This document shows, piece by piece, positions 1 through 9,065 of a stretch of 64,000 nucleotides of DNA. Source of the DNA: Alkalimonas collagenimarina (lineage in GTDB: Bacteria > Pseudomonadota > Gammaproteobacteria > Enterobacterales > Alteromonadaceae). The position numbers were made by a program, and so were the translations under genes. Under the pieces are notes generated by a model, which searched no databases, was not told the origin of the DNA, and saw only the letters and a list, made by a program, of their open reading frames with translations. The first letter of the stretch is position 1. The number at the start of each line of letters is the position of its first letter. The stretch spans positions 124,001 through 188,000 of the forward strand of contig NZ_JAUZVZ010000003.1 of assembly GCF_030717845.1 (NCBI RefSeq), read 5' to 3'.

Positions 1-1218
1 CTGAAAATCATCGGCAGTGAAATGCTTATTAGCAATGTTGATATCAATGACTTTTCCAGTCGCATCGTAGGTACCCGCATAGTCAGCTGGCTGACCCAAC
101 CAGAAACCATAGTTTGCCGTTAAATCAGTACCTCCATCAGCTTTAGTATGGCCAGCACGGCCTTTTAAGGTGTAGCTGTCTGCTTCATAAGTAAAGTTTA
201 AATCAACCGTATCCGAGCTCATACTGGCAATACGGGCCCAGGTTTGCCCCCAACCAGGGTTCTCGTCATCAGCGCCACGACGATAGAAAGTACAGGTACC
301 CGATGCGTTCCGAGCCTCACAGGCTGCATCTTTATCATCCGGGAACATCACAAATAATGAGGTATTGGCATTATTAGCTTTCATATCCAGACTCAGCAGG
401 TTCAAACCAATGTCTAAATTCTGGCTTGGCCGATACTGGAAAGTGGCATTAAGTGCTGTGCGCTCACGCTCTTGTTCAAAAGTCGTAGGAACGATATCCC
501 CCCAGCCAAGTAAGGACTCAATGCCATTGCGCTGATAGCTGGTTTCGGCATAAGCGGCGGCAAACAAAAAGCCAAAAGTTTCATCGTCGTTTTTCCAGCT
601 GTACAAACCTGAAAGCTCAGGGTCTGTCTTCTTAGAGATGCTGCCATAATCCCCTTTCACGCTGAAAAAAGCTGTATTGGCATCCAAACTCATTGGTTTG
701 CGGGTATTCACAATCACAGTACCACCAACCCCACCTTCAGGCAGATTAGCTTGCGAAGACTTGTACACCTCCACCTCGCCTACCAGCTCTGGCGGCAATA
801 ACGAGTAATTGAAACTGCGATCAATGGACTGCTGATCATACCAACCGGTGGAGGCAATCGCATGCCCATTCAACAAGGTAGATGTTAACTGACTGGATGC
901 ACCTCGAATAGAAACCTGTTGCCCCTGTCCAAACTGTCGACTAACCGCAACGCCGGAGATACGGCCTAAAGTTTCACCAACGTCACTATCGGGGAACTTG
1001 CCAATATTCTCTGCCGTAACAACATCCACCGTTGCATCACTAAACCGCTTAGCATTCAGGTTGGCCTCTTGCGAGGCTCGAATACCACGTACCTCAATGA
1101 CTTCGACATCATCGGCTGCTGCATCATTCGCCATAACTGGCATGGTGAGGCCAAAAGCCCCGACCATTAGCCCTAGTTTTACCGCTAAGGCACACTTGTT
1201 TATTTTATTGTTAGACAT
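1..1218 (-). CDS. TonB-dependent outer-membrane receptor, N-terminal part (cut by window edge)
   Basis: An open frame of 406 codons runs off the left edge without a stop, so only the N-terminal part is visible. The first ~30 residues form a signal peptide ending in VMA. A TonB-box-like stretch (EVIEVRGI) follows at about residues 39-46, then a plug domain with DSDVGETLGRISGVAV, QVSIRGASSQLTSTLLNGH and LPEGGVGGTVIVNTRKP. This is the plug pattern of the large Alteromonadales/Xanthomonadales receptors commonly linked to carbohydrate uptake. The ATG has a GGGAG ribosome site upstream. The gene is divergent from a LacI-type regulator and carries a LacI-type operator in its promoter, so a sugar or glycoside ligand is likely by inference. 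The specific substrate cannot be read from the sequence. Confidence 0.9.
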   Translation of the reverse strand, partial: MSNNKINKCALAVKLGLMVGAFGLTMPVMANDAAADDVEVIEVRGIRASQEANLNAKRFSDATVDVVTAENIGKFPDSDVGETLGRISGVAVSRQFGQGQQVSIRGASSQLTSTLLNGHAIASTGWYDQQSIDRSFNYSLLPPELVGEVEVYKSSQANLPEGGVGGTVIVNTRKPMSLDANTAFFSVKGDYGSISKKTDPELSGLYSWKNDDETFGFLFAAAYAETSYQRNGIESLLGWGDIVPTTFEQERERTALNATFQYRPSQNLDIGLNLLSLDMKANNANTSLFVMFPDDKDAACEARNASGTCTFYRRGADDENPGWGQTWARIASMSSDTVDLNFTYEADSYTLKGRAGHTKADGGTDLTANYGFWLGQPADYAGTYDATGKVIDINIANKHFTADDFQ

Positions 1219-1251
1219 AAGCTTCTCCCGTTCCTCTTATGATCTTGCGCT

Positions 1252-1279
1252 ATTATTTTTATCTATCCCGCAATGACAA
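1252..1279 (-). promoter_or_regulatory. Probable sigma-70 promoter of the TonB receptor gene
   Basis: On the minus strand TTGTCA (1274-1279) is followed after 16 bases by AATAAT (1252-1257), close to the -35/-10 consensus. The -35 lies inside the palindromic operator at 1271-1290, which would let a bound LacI-family protein block RNA polymerase. The start codon is ~34 bases beyond the -10. The element is read by eye. Confidence 0.45.
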
Positions 1280-1290
1280 CGCTGTCATTG
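1271..1290. promoter_or_regulatory. LacI-family operator upstream of the TonB receptor
   Basis: The 20-base sequence consists of 8-base arms CAATGACA and TGTCATTG around ACGC. The arms are exact reverse complements, and the central CG step matches the even-symmetry operators of LacI-family repressors. It lies ~53 bases upstream of the receptor start and overlaps the predicted -35. The regulator encoded 357 bases away on the other strand is the obvious candidate ligand-responsive repressor. Confidence 0.7.
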
Positions 1291-1550
1291 CAATTTAACT
1301 TACACAAAAAAAATCAGCAATGCAAATCAAAACTGATGATTTTTTCAACTATTTTTGTTCGTTCTGCCTACGTAGATGCGACAGAGTGCACACTACAGGC
1401 TTTGAAAAGCAGATAAACAAAGGTGCGCTGGTCATTTATTCAGCGTTGCAAATCGTTTATAATTAAGCTTTCGGTGATATCCGACCATTGGATAACTTGC
1501 GATTTGGTCAAAAAAAGCGTATCACTATCACACGAATGCTCTAAATTTGA

Positions 1551-1563
1551 CCAGCGCTGTCAT
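1551..1563. promoter_or_regulatory. Possible second LacI-type half-operator upstream of the regulator
   Basis: An 8-base palindrome CAGCGCTG (1552-1559) continues on its right side as CGCTGTCAT, the same half-site as in the operator at 1271-1290. The left half is degenerate beyond the palindrome. A TTGACC hexamer (1547-1552) abuts it. It could mediate autoregulation of the lacI-type gene ~84 bases downstream, but only one half-site is good. Confidence 0.35.
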
Positions 1564-1646
1564 CTTGGCTTGATAACCATAATAACCCCGAGCCTGCTCG
1601 TCCAGTTTAAAGTATAAATAATTGTATTTATTTGCAGGGCAAATCG

Positions 1647-2684
1647 ATGAAAGCCACCATCAATGATGTTGCAAAACATGCTGGAGTCTCCATTAAAACG
1701 GTCTCCAGGGTGATGAATAATGAACCCTCCGTTCGACAAGATACGCATGAAAAAGTCATGGCTGCCATTAACGAGTTGCAGTATCAGCCTAACTCAGCAG
1801 CGCGCAACCTAGCGAGTACCCGCTCGTACAGCATTGGTTATATCTATGATAACCCTAATGCGTATTACATCATTGATATGCAAAAAGGCTTATTGGATAG
1901 TTGTAAGAAGCACGGCTATGAATTGCTGATCCACCCGACCAATGCGAAATCTCCTGGTATCGTTGATGAAGTAAAGGAGTTGGTGAATAAATCCCGCTTA
2001 GCCGGGTTAATTCTGACACCACCTTTTTCTGAAATGCCCCATATCGCAGCCGCACTGGAAGAAATGAAAGTGGATTTTGTGCGCATAATTTCTGGCTCAA
2101 CACCATCGCCAACAGTAAACAACTGCGTTTTGATTGATGACTTTACCGCTGCCTTCAAAATCACCAACCATTTGCTAGAGTTGGGCCATACCGATATCGC
2201 TTTTTTGTGCGGTGATGAAGAGCACAGCTCAAGTGGCGAGCGCCTGGCTGGCTTTAAAGCGGCCATTACCAAGCGCGGCCTACATACCAACCCTAAGTAT
2301 ATTGTACCGGGGCATTACTCGTTTGAGTCGGGAGTAGAGGGGGCAAAAAAACTGATGGCACTGCCTCAACGCCCAACCGCTATTTTTGCCTGTAACGATG
2401 AAATTGCCGCCGGTGCCTTATTTCATGCGCGCTTGATGAATATTCAAATTCCAGAACAGTTATCCATTGCTGGTTTTGAAAATAGTCCTTTCTCGCGTCA
2501 AACCTGGCCACCGCTGACAACCGCGCATCAGCCTAACAGCACCATCGCCGCTCAGGCTGCCGAGTTGTTGTTTAAGCACACCCGTCCTAACGCCAATAAA
2601 GCGCAAATTCACGCCCAGCCAGTGTTTATTCCTGAATTAGTGGTGCGGGAGTCTACCAGCGCGCAGGCCTGTCAGAAAAAGTGA
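1647..2684 (+). CDS. LacI/GalR-family transcriptional regulator
   Basis: The protein has 345 residues, the usual length for the family. The N-terminal helix-turn-helix is the classic LacI form (ATINDVAKHAGVSIKTVSRV, then the hinge-side motif YQPNSAARNLAS). A periplasmic-binding-protein-like effector domain follows from about residue 60, with FACNDEIAAGALFHARL and a PLTTAHQP segment near the C-terminus. ATG 1647 is preferred because AGGG lies 7 bases upstream; an in-frame TTG at 1632 would add five residues but has no ribosome site. It is divergent from the TonB receptor gene, with a matching palindromic operator in the shared intergenic region. By inference it represses receptor synthesis until a sugar-like inducer is present; the effector is unknown. 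Confidence 0.92.
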   Translation: MKATINDVAKHAGVSIKTVSRVMNNEPSVRQDTHEKVMAAINELQYQPNSAARNLASTRSYSIGYIYDNPNAYYIIDMQKGLLDSCKKHGYELLIHPTNAKSPGIVDEVKELVNKSRLAGLILTPPFSEMPHIAAALEEMKVDFVRIISGSTPSPTVNNCVLIDDFTAAFKITNHLLELGHTDIAFLCGDEEHSSSGERLAGFKAAITKRGLHTNPKYIVPGHYSFESGVEGAKKLMALPQRPTAIFACNDEIAAGALFHARLMNIQIPEQLSIAGFENSPFSRQTWPPLTTAHQPNSTIAAQAAELLFKHTRPNANKAQIHAQPVFIPELVVRESTSAQACQKK

Positions 2685-2735
2685 CGTCACACTGCATAAA
2701 GTGATAAACAGCAACGAAAAAGTTTCGATGGACAT

Positions 2736-2766
2736 AAAAAAGTGCAGCCCTCAAGCTGCACTTTTT
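2736..2766. terminator. Bidirectional rho-independent terminator
   Basis: Stem GTGCAGC (2742-2748) / GCTGCAC (2755-2761) with a CCTCAA loop is flanked by an A6 tract on the left and a T5 tract on the right, so it can work on both strands. It lies between the convergent LacI-type regulator and AbgT-family genes. A small open frame that spans it is therefore not considered a gene. Confidence 0.85.
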
Positions 2767-2817
2767 GTCTTTGCTGAAAACAAAGCTCACTCACTTTATA
2801 ACCATGCGGCCTTACGC

Positions 2818-4413
2818 CTAATCAAAGCTGTAGTAGGTTTCTGTGCCAGGGCCAACCGGCAAGCCCAGTACAAAGACATAGACAATAAATAGCGTGGTCC
2901 AGCCGATAAAGAAGATCATCGAGTACGGCAGCATGGTGGCAATGAGTGTGCCAATCCCCAGGTCTTTCTTATAACGTGCGGCGACTGCCAGGATCAGGCC
3001 AAAATAACTCATCATAGGCGTGATTAGATTAGTAACGGAATCTCCTATCCGATAGGCCGCCTGAATAACTTCAGGCGAATAGCCAATAATCATCAGCATT
3101 GGAACGAAGATCGGCGCTGTAATGGCCCACTGCGCCGATGCCGAGCCCAGCATTAAATTGACAAAGCCACACATGGCGATAAAGAAAAAGAACAGCACTG
3201 GCCCGGTTAATCCGATTTCTTGCAGGAAGGTCGCCCCCTTGACCGCAAAGATTGTCCCCAGATTACTCCAGCCGAAAAAGGCAACAAACTGGGCGGCAAA
3301 AAATACCAGTACAATGTATAACCCCATCGAGCCGATGCTCTTCGACATGGCATTAATGACATCTTTATCATTTTTCATGGTGCCGGCTATTTTGCCGTAG
3401 ACAAAGCCCGGTATGGCAAAGGTAATAAAGATAAACACCACGATGCCGCGTAAGAACGGTGAACCCTGCACCTCACCCGTATCCGGATGACGCAATACCC
3501 CGGATTCTGGAATGATACTCCAGGCCAGCAAAGCCGCCAGGATCAGAAACGCAATACCTGCACCTTTTAAGGCCCGCTTTTCTTCGGGTTGTAATGGCTC
3601 CAGCTTTTGTGCCCCTAAATCGATCGAGGCTTCCGAAACGTCGTACTTACCCAGCTTGGGTTCGACAATTTTTTCCGTGACAATGGCCCCAAGTGCCGCA
3701 ATAAAGAAGGTACTGACAATCATAAAGAACCAGTTAGCTTCTGGCCCGACAGTATAGGTCGGGTCAATCAGATGGGCAGCCGCTTCAGTAAAGCCAGCCA
3801 GCAACGGATCGACGGTACCGATAAATAAATTAGCGCTGTAGCCACCCGACACACCGGCAAAGGCAGCCGCTAAGCCCGCCAGCGGATGCCGCCCCAATGA
3901 ATGGAAAATCACCGCAGCCATTGGGATCAACACCACGTAGCCAAGCTCTGAAGCGGTATTAGACACAATGCCGGCAAATACGATGGTGACAGTGACCATA
4001 CGCGGCGAGGCATTCATCACCAGGCCACGCATCGCGGCGGAGATTAAACCCGAGTGCTCTGCAACACTAACGCCCAGCAGTGCGACCAGCACCACGCCAA
4101 GCGGCGGGAAGCCGGTAAAGTTAGTGACCAGGTTGGATACAATACGCTGCAGGCCATCAACACTGACCAAATTAACCACCTGAATCACGCCATCCTCAGC
4201 ACGGCCAGCCGCACCTTCTGGCCGGGGATCTAAAGCACTGACATCAAAGAAGGACGCAATGCCGCTGCCAAAAATAACCGCTAGTGCGAACAAGGCAAAT
4301 AAAGTAACCGGATGAGGCAGGAGATTTCCTAACCATTCAACGGTATCAAGAAAACTGGTAAACCAACCCCGTTTCTCTGATGAGGGGTACTGCTGCTGTG
4401 GACCAGCTGACAT
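2818..4413 (-). CDS. AbgT-family transporter
   Basis: A 531-residue polytopic inner-membrane protein matches the AbgT (p-aminobenzoyl-glutamate transporter) family over its whole length. Visible hallmarks are the N-terminal cytoplasmic segment leading into WLGNLLPHPVTLFALFAL, the motif FAGIVSNTASELGYVVLIPM, SGGYSANLFIGTVDPLLAGF, and near the C-terminus RIGDSVTNLITPMMSYFG. Family members import p-aminobenzoyl-glutamate (AbgT) or act as proton-driven exporters of antimetabolites such as sulfonamides (MtrF/YdaH type); sequence alone does not say which. An AGAGGCG ribosome site precedes the ATG. It is a single gene, terminated by the shared hairpin at 2736-2766, and has no peptidase partner (abgA/abgB) next to it. 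Confidence 0.9.
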   Translation of the reverse strand: MSAGPQQQYPSSEKRGWFTSFLDTVEWLGNLLPHPVTLFALFALAVIFGSGIASFFDVSALDPRPEGAAGRAEDGVIQVVNLVSVDGLQRIVSNLVTNFTGFPPLGVVLVALLGVSVAEHSGLISAAMRGLVMNASPRMVTVTIVFAGIVSNTASELGYVVLIPMAAVIFHSLGRHPLAGLAAAFAGVSGGYSANLFIGTVDPLLAGFTEAAAHLIDPTYTVGPEANWFFMIVSTFFIAALGAIVTEKIVEPKLGKYDVSEASIDLGAQKLEPLQPEEKRALKGAGIAFLILAALLAWSIIPESGVLRHPDTGEVQGSPFLRGIVVFIFITFAIPGFVYGKIAGTMKNDKDVINAMSKSIGSMGLYIVLVFFAAQFVAFFGWSNLGTIFAVKGATFLQEIGLTGPVLFFFFIAMCGFVNLMLGSASAQWAITAPIFVPMLMIIGYSPEVIQAAYRIGDSVTNLITPMMSYFGLILAVAARYKKDLGIGTLIATMLPYSMIFFIGWTTLFIVYVFVLGLPVGPGTETYYSFD

Positions 4414-4640
4414 GCGAAGCGCCTCTTAATGATAGGTTGATAATACACACTCAAGGGTTTGGTCTTGGATGCCAACTTAGGGTTTTCAACGATTTACCAC
4501 AGAAACATGGCCAAGCGGGACAAAATCACCACTCAATGCGCTGAAAACCTGCTGAATGCGTCATCATTATTGTTCTAAATAAAGCAAACTCTATCACAAC
4601 CCCAAGCAAACAGGAAAGCCGATCAGCCTTACTGGTATAA

Positions 4641-4658
4641 GACAGATAGCTAGATGTC
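4641..4658. promoter_or_regulatory. Imperfect 18-base dyad upstream of 3-hydroxybutyrate dehydrogenase
   Basis: GACA-GA-TAGCTA-GA-TGTC is symmetrical except at two symmetric dinucleotide steps. It lies ~55 bases upstream of the predicted -35 of bdhA and could be an activator or repressor site. No regulator gene adjoins it, so the binding protein is unknown. Confidence 0.3.
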
Positions 4659-4711
4659 TAATAGGCATCAAGTATCGGAAAAGCACAAGCTATAGCACTA
4701 AAGTACCGTTG

Positions 4712-4741
4712 TTGTTCCAGTCGTACTTGCTAGCATATAAC
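4712..4741 (+). promoter_or_regulatory. Probable promoter of bdhA
   Basis: TTGTTC (4712-4717) and TATAAC (4736-4741) are separated by 18 bases. The -10 matches consensus at five of six positions. The ribosome site AGGAG lies at 4765-4769, six bases before the ATG at 4776, so the leader would be ~28 bases. Confidence 0.4.
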
Positions 4742-4775
4742 GAAGCACAGAGGCTGACAGAATCAGGAGTAGAGT

Positions 4776-5525
4776 ATGAACGTTGTCATAACAGGAGCTA
4801 CTGGCGGCATTGGCTATGCGATTGCCAATCACTTTGCTGCCCAGTCGCACCGGGTAGTGTTGGCCGATCTCGATGAATCGATCATAGAACAGAAAGTAGC
4901 AGAGCTGCGCCAGCAAGGTTATCAGGCCGAAGGCTGCGTACTGAATGTCACCGACGCAGATGCCATAGCGCGTTGCTCTGCACAGTACCCGGCAGATATT
5001 CTGATCAACAACGCAGGCATTCAGCATGTCGCCCGGCTGGAAGACTTCCCCACCGATAAGTGGCGTCTATTGCTGGAGGTGATGCTGACCGGTCCAGCCA
5101 TGCTGACCAAAGCCATGTTACCGGGCATGCAGCAGCGCAACTTTGGTCGCATTATCAATATTGGCTCCATTCACGCCCTGATTGCATCGCCCTATAAATC
5201 GGCTTATGTCGCCGCCAAACATGGTTTGCTCGGTTTTAGCAAGGTGGTGGCGCTGGAGAATGGCAGCAACAATATAACCATCAATACCATTTGCCCGGCC
5301 TATGTCAAAACCCCGCTGGTCGAGCAACAAATTAAGGCGCAGGCAAAAGAACACAACATCAGCGAGCAAGAAGTGATTGATACCATTATGCTGGCACCCA
5401 TGCCGCAAAAAGCCTTTATTGATGTGGATGAAATCGCCGCCACCGCAGCCTTTTTATGCAGTGATGGTGCACGGCATATGACCGCACAAACCCTGGTACT
5501 CGACGGCGGCTGGACGGCACGGTAA
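4776..5525 (+). CDS. bdhA: 3-hydroxybutyrate dehydrogenase (short-chain dehydrogenase)
   Basis: This 249-residue cytosolic SDR enzyme has the NAD-binding TGATGGIG motif at residues 6-13, NNAG at 78-81 and the catalytic Ser131, Tyr144 and Lys148. The Ser-Tyr spacing of 13 and the flanking segments SIHALIASPYKSAYVAAKHG and TICPAYVKTPLVEQQI are those of D-3-hydroxybutyrate dehydrogenases. The C-terminal LDGGWTAR also fits. The enzyme interconverts D-3-hydroxybutyrate and acetoacetate with NAD, in degradation of polyhydroxybutyrate-derived monomer toward acetyl-CoA. Its own promoter and strong AGGAG site are visible. The next gene, a CrbS-type kinase, starts 54 bases downstream on the same strand, so co-transcription is possible and would link ketone-body use with acetate sensing. 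Confidence 0.92.
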   Translation: MNVVITGATGGIGYAIANHFAAQSHRVVLADLDESIIEQKVAELRQQGYQAEGCVLNVTDADAIARCSAQYPADILINNAGIQHVARLEDFPTDKWRLLLEVMLTGPAMLTKAMLPGMQQRNFGRIINIGSIHALIASPYKSAYVAAKHGLLGFSKVVALENGSNNITINTICPAYVKTPLVEQQIKAQAKEHNISEQEVIDTIMLAPMPQKAFIDVDEIAATAAFLCSDGARHMTAQTLVLDGGWTAR

Positions 5526-5579
5526 ACTCAAAAACAGGCGTAGTACTAGCTGCGCCGCTATCTTCTACCCGGAGCCTGC

Positions 5580-8500
5580 ATGAAAGATCCCGCTGAACTG
5601 ATTGCTGAACAAGGTCACATTGGCCTTGGCACCATTGCTGCAATTTCGGTGTTGTATTTGGTGATCCTGTTCAGCGTGGGCTATTTTGGCCGCAGGATAA
5701 CGGGCAAGCACCCATTGGCTCCTTGGGTGTTTAGCTTTGCTTTATCCATTTATTGCACGTCCTGGGCTTTTTATGGCGTGACTGCACAGGCCGCAGTCAA
5801 TGGCTGGTGGATCCCCCCGACCTACATTGGTTCCTTTATTTTATTCTGGCTCGGCTTCCAATTGATGGCACGAATTGCCATTGCTTGCCGTCGTTATCGC
5901 ATTACTTCTATTGCTGACTTTATCGCCACCCGTTTCGGCCATTCCAGAATACTGGCGGTCAGTATTACGCTGATCCTGTTTATGGCGATTATTCCCTACA
6001 TCGCTCTGCAGCTTCATGCCGTTTCAACCAGCATCAATGTCATGGTGTCTTCCGAGCAAGCCGCCAACTGGTATCAGGATACCGGGCTTTTTGTCAGCTT
6101 GTGGATGGCGGTATTTGCGCTGCTTTTTGTCAGTAAAAGCGCTAAGGCGCATCAACCCAACCCGGGTTTAATGACCGCCATCGCCTTTGAATCACTGGTG
6201 AAGCTGCTCGCCCTGCTCGCTATTGGTGCTTTTGTCTGCTGGGGTATTTACGATGGCATGCAATCTATTTTCAGCGCAGCACAAAACCATCAAGCGGTGC
6301 AACAGCTGCAACGCAATGCCTTACCTACTCATACCTACTGGGTGCATGTGTTGCTCGGTTTTACCGCCACACTCTGCTTACCGCGCATGTTTCATGTGTC
6401 CTTTGTTGAAAATCAACGACTCGGTCACTTACGCAGTGCACGCTGGATCTTTCCACTGTATTTACTGCTAATGAGTATCTTCACTTTACCGGTCGCTTTG
6501 GCCGGTGTGATGCTGCTGGGTAATGATGTCAATATTGATTTGGTGGTGCTGCAACTGCCGATGGCGGCAAATCGGACCGACATCGCCTTACTGGCCTATT
6601 TAGGGGGGTTCTCAGCAGCCACCAGTATGGTGGTGGTCGCCACCGTGGTGCTTGGTATCATGATCACCAACGAACTACTGACGCCGCTATTATTTCGCGC
6701 CCGACAAACCGCCTACAGCCCGCCAAGTTTATTAAAAATTGCTAACTTACGGCGTGCCGCCATGCTGGTAGTACTATGCCTCGGTTTTGTCTATTACCGC
6801 TGGATAGGCACCGAGACCGGTTTAGCCCAACTTGGCCTGATGGCATTTACCTTAGTCGCTCAATTGGCGCCAGCCTTAATCCTTGGGTTGCTGTCGCGCC
6901 GGGTCAATCAACAGGGTGCGCTGGCAGGTCTGCTCAGCGGTGCTTTGGTTTGGGCCTATATTCTGTTATTGCCGGAGTTAAGTCGGGCTGGCTGGCTCGG
7001 TACACAGTGGCTGAACAGTGGACCAATGGGTATTGAATGGCTGGCACCACATCAGCTATTCGGTCTCGGCGTCGACGCCATCACACTAGGTGTGTTGCTG
7101 AGTTTAACCATCAACCTGCTGATGGTGCTGTTGGTCAGCCATTTTAGCCAAACCCGGGTCGGTGAGTGGTTGGAAAGTGGCCGCTTCTTGCAAAAATCAG
7201 GGACGGCAAGCAACAGCAATCGCCAACCCAACTTGTCGGTGCAAGATTGCTATTTATTACTACGACGCTTTGCCGGGGAGTCAGAAGCCAACCGGGTGTT
7301 GCAACGAACCATAAAAAGCAACCTACAAGAACAGCATACCCCTGCCCCACTTAATTTGATCCAATCGTCAGAGCGGGCATTGTCCGCAGTGATTGGTGGA
7401 GCCTCCATGCGTCTGGTGATGGATGCTGCCAGCCGCCACAGCCAGTTACCGCTGGAATCCGTGGCTCGCTTTGTCGATGAAGCCAGTCAGGTGTTTCAAT
7501 TCAATCAGGCCTTACTGCAAGCGACCATCGATAACATCAGTCAGGGTATTAGTGTGGTGGATGCCGACTTGCGCTTAATTGCCTGGAACCAGCGCTACCT
7601 CGATATGTTTGAATACCCCGCAGGTTTGGTTGAAGTCGGCAGGCCGGTGGCCGATTTAATCCGGCTGAATGCCGAGCGGGGCTTAATCTTCAGTCGTGAT
7701 CTGGATGCAGAGGTCGACAAGCGTCTGGGGTTTTTACGCCAAGGCAGCAGTTATAAATTTCAGCGCCCGCAAAAGGACGGTCGCGTGTTTGAAATGCAGG
7801 GCAACCCCTTACCTGGTGGCGGTTTTGTTACCACCTTTACTGACATCACCTCCTTTGTTGAAACACAACAAGCATTGGAACAAAGCAATTTTACGCTGGA
7901 ACAACGCGTGACGGATCGTACGCAGAAACTAGAAACATTAAACCATCAGTTGCAGCAAGCCCAACAAAAAATTGAAGCCAGCACCCAAGCAAAAACTCGC
8001 TTCTTTGCCGCCGCTGGTCATGATTTAATGCAGCCATTCAATGCAGCCGCTCTGTTTGCCAGCCTGATCAAAGAAAAAGCCGATAGCATTGAACTGAATC
8101 AACTTAGCGAGCACTTGATCAGCTCACTGGATTCGGCAGAAGAGTTATTGACCTCGATCTTAGAACTCACCAAACTGGATGCGGGTGTAGTCAAAGCCAG
8201 CCATCAAAGCATTGCGCTCACCGAGGTATTGGATGATATTGCCCGCGATGCCGCTGTGCTGGCGGCCGAAAAAAATCTGCAATTTCATTACCTGCCCAGC
8301 AAACTAGCCATCGTCAGCGACCGGAAACTGCTGAAGAGGGCCTTGCAAAATCTACTGGCCAACGCCATTCGCTACACCGATCATGGCCGCATTGTGCTGG
8401 CGGTAAAACGTCGGGGCAGTCAGCTACAAATTTGCGTGCTCGATACCGGCATCGGCATTGCCAAAGCCGACCAACAGCGTATTTTTGAAGAGTTCCAACA

Positions 8501-9062
8501 AGGGGACAACCAGCACCAAAAAGGTTTGGGCCTTGGCCTGGCGATTGCTAATCGCATCACCAGCATGCTGCAACACCCACTACAGCTGCACTCCACCCCA
8601 GAGCAAGGCAGCTGCTTTAGCGTGCTGGTACCGCGCAGCCATCTACCGGTAACCGCAATACGCAGTACGCCAGAGCAAGGCATCCGCGCCAACTTCAGCA
8701 ACAAGCAAATATTATTGTTGGATAACGATACCCAATTGCTACAAGCCGTCGCCGAGCTGCTACGAAGCTGGGATTGTGAGGTCCACGCCATCAGCAAGCC
8801 AGAGCAGGCACTACAAGCCATACGTCAGGGGTTAAAACCCGATTTGTTGTTGTTTGATTTCCATTTGGATCAAGGGGCAACCGGCGTGATGGTGGCCGAG
8901 CAACTGGCCAATCATTTTTCACTGCAACTGCCGGTGGTCATTCACTCCGCCGATCACAGCGAACAAGTGCGTGAAGCCGCTCTCAATGCCGGTTTCCATT
9001 TCTTGCTCAAACCATTAAAACCAGTCACCTTAAAGCGGCTGTTTCAGCGCTTATTGCGCTGA
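5580..9062 (+). CDS. crbS: CrbS/MxtR-type hybrid histidine kinase with N-terminal sodium:solute symporter domain
   Basis: The 1160-residue inner-membrane protein is a fusion. Residues ~1-530 form an SSF (PutP-like) symporter domain with about 13 membrane segments. A PAS domain covers ~640-765, followed by a coiled-coil linker. The HisKA domain has phospho-acceptor His814 in AAAGHDLMQPF. The ATPase domain shows an N-box (LQNLLANAIRYT), LDTGIGIAKADQQRIF and KGLGLGLAIANRI. A C-terminal receiver has acceptor Asp1093. This order is that of CrbS (Vibrio) and MxtR (Pseudomonas/Xanthomonas), which work with a LuxR-type regulator in the acetate switch controlling acetyl-CoA synthetase. A CrbR-like regulator lies at 12173-12823, beyond isocitrate lyase. 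The CGGAG site is 5 bases before ATG. Whether the symporter half transports or only senses is not decided by sequence. Confidence 0.88.
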   Translation: MKDPAELIAEQGHIGLGTIAAISVLYLVILFSVGYFGRRITGKHPLAPWVFSFALSIYCTSWAFYGVTAQAAVNGWWIPPTYIGSFILFWLGFQLMARIAIACRRYRITSIADFIATRFGHSRILAVSITLILFMAIIPYIALQLHAVSTSINVMVSSEQAANWYQDTGLFVSLWMAVFALLFVSKSAKAHQPNPGLMTAIAFESLVKLLALLAIGAFVCWGIYDGMQSIFSAAQNHQAVQQLQRNALPTHTYWVHVLLGFTATLCLPRMFHVSFVENQRLGHLRSARWIFPLYLLLMSIFTLPVALAGVMLLGNDVNIDLVVLQLPMAANRTDIALLAYLGGFSAATSMVVVATVVLGIMITNELLTPLLFRARQTAYSPPSLLKIANLRRAAMLVVLCLGFVYYRWIGTETGLAQLGLMAFTLVAQLAPALILGLLSRRVNQQGALAGLLSGALVWAYILLLPELSRAGWLGTQWLNSGPMGIEWLAPHQLFGLGVDAITLGVLLSLTINLLMVLLVSHFSQTRVGEWLESGRFLQKSGTASNSNRQPNLSVQDCYLLLRRFAGESEANRVLQRTIKSNLQEQHTPAPLNLIQSSERALSAVIGGASMRLVMDAASRHSQLPLESVARFVDEASQVFQFNQALLQATIDNISQGISVVDADLRLIAWNQRYLDMFEYPAGLVEVGRPVADLIRLNAERGLIFSRDLDAEVDKRLGFLRQGSSYKFQRPQKDGRVFEMQGNPLPGGGFVTTFTDITSFVETQQALEQSNFTLEQRVTDRTQKLETLNHQLQQAQQKIEASTQAKTRFFAAAGHDLMQPFNAAALFASLIKEKADSIELNQLSEHLISSLDSAEELLTSILELTKLDAGVVKASHQSIALTEVLDDIARDAAVLAAEKNLQFHYLPSKLAIVSDRKLLKRALQNLLANAIRYTDHGRIVLAVKRRGSQLQICVLDTGIGIAKADQQRIFEEFQQGDNQHQKGLGLGLAIANRITSMLQHPLQLHSTPEQGSCFSVLVPRSHLPVTAIRSTPEQGIRANFSNKQILLLDNDTQLLQAVAELLRSWDCEVHAISKPEQALQAIRQGLKPDLLLFDFHLDQGATGVMVAEQLANHFSLQLPVVIHSADHSEQVREAALNAGFHFLLKPLKPVTLKRLFQRLLR

Positions 9063-9065
9063 GGT

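Larger units (their letters stand above)
4414..4775. other. Intergenic region between divergent abgT-type and bdhA genes
   Basis: The 362-base gap contains no credible open frame. It holds a dyad at 4641-4658 and a probable promoter for the downstream dehydrogenase at 4712-4741 (listed separately). No clear promoter was recognised for the minus-strand transporter in the remaining part. Confidence 0.6.

Noticed and set aside
2701-2892. 63-codon open frame after the LacI-type gene
   Set aside because: It spans the bidirectional terminator at 2736-2766 and runs into the AbgT-family gene on the other strand.
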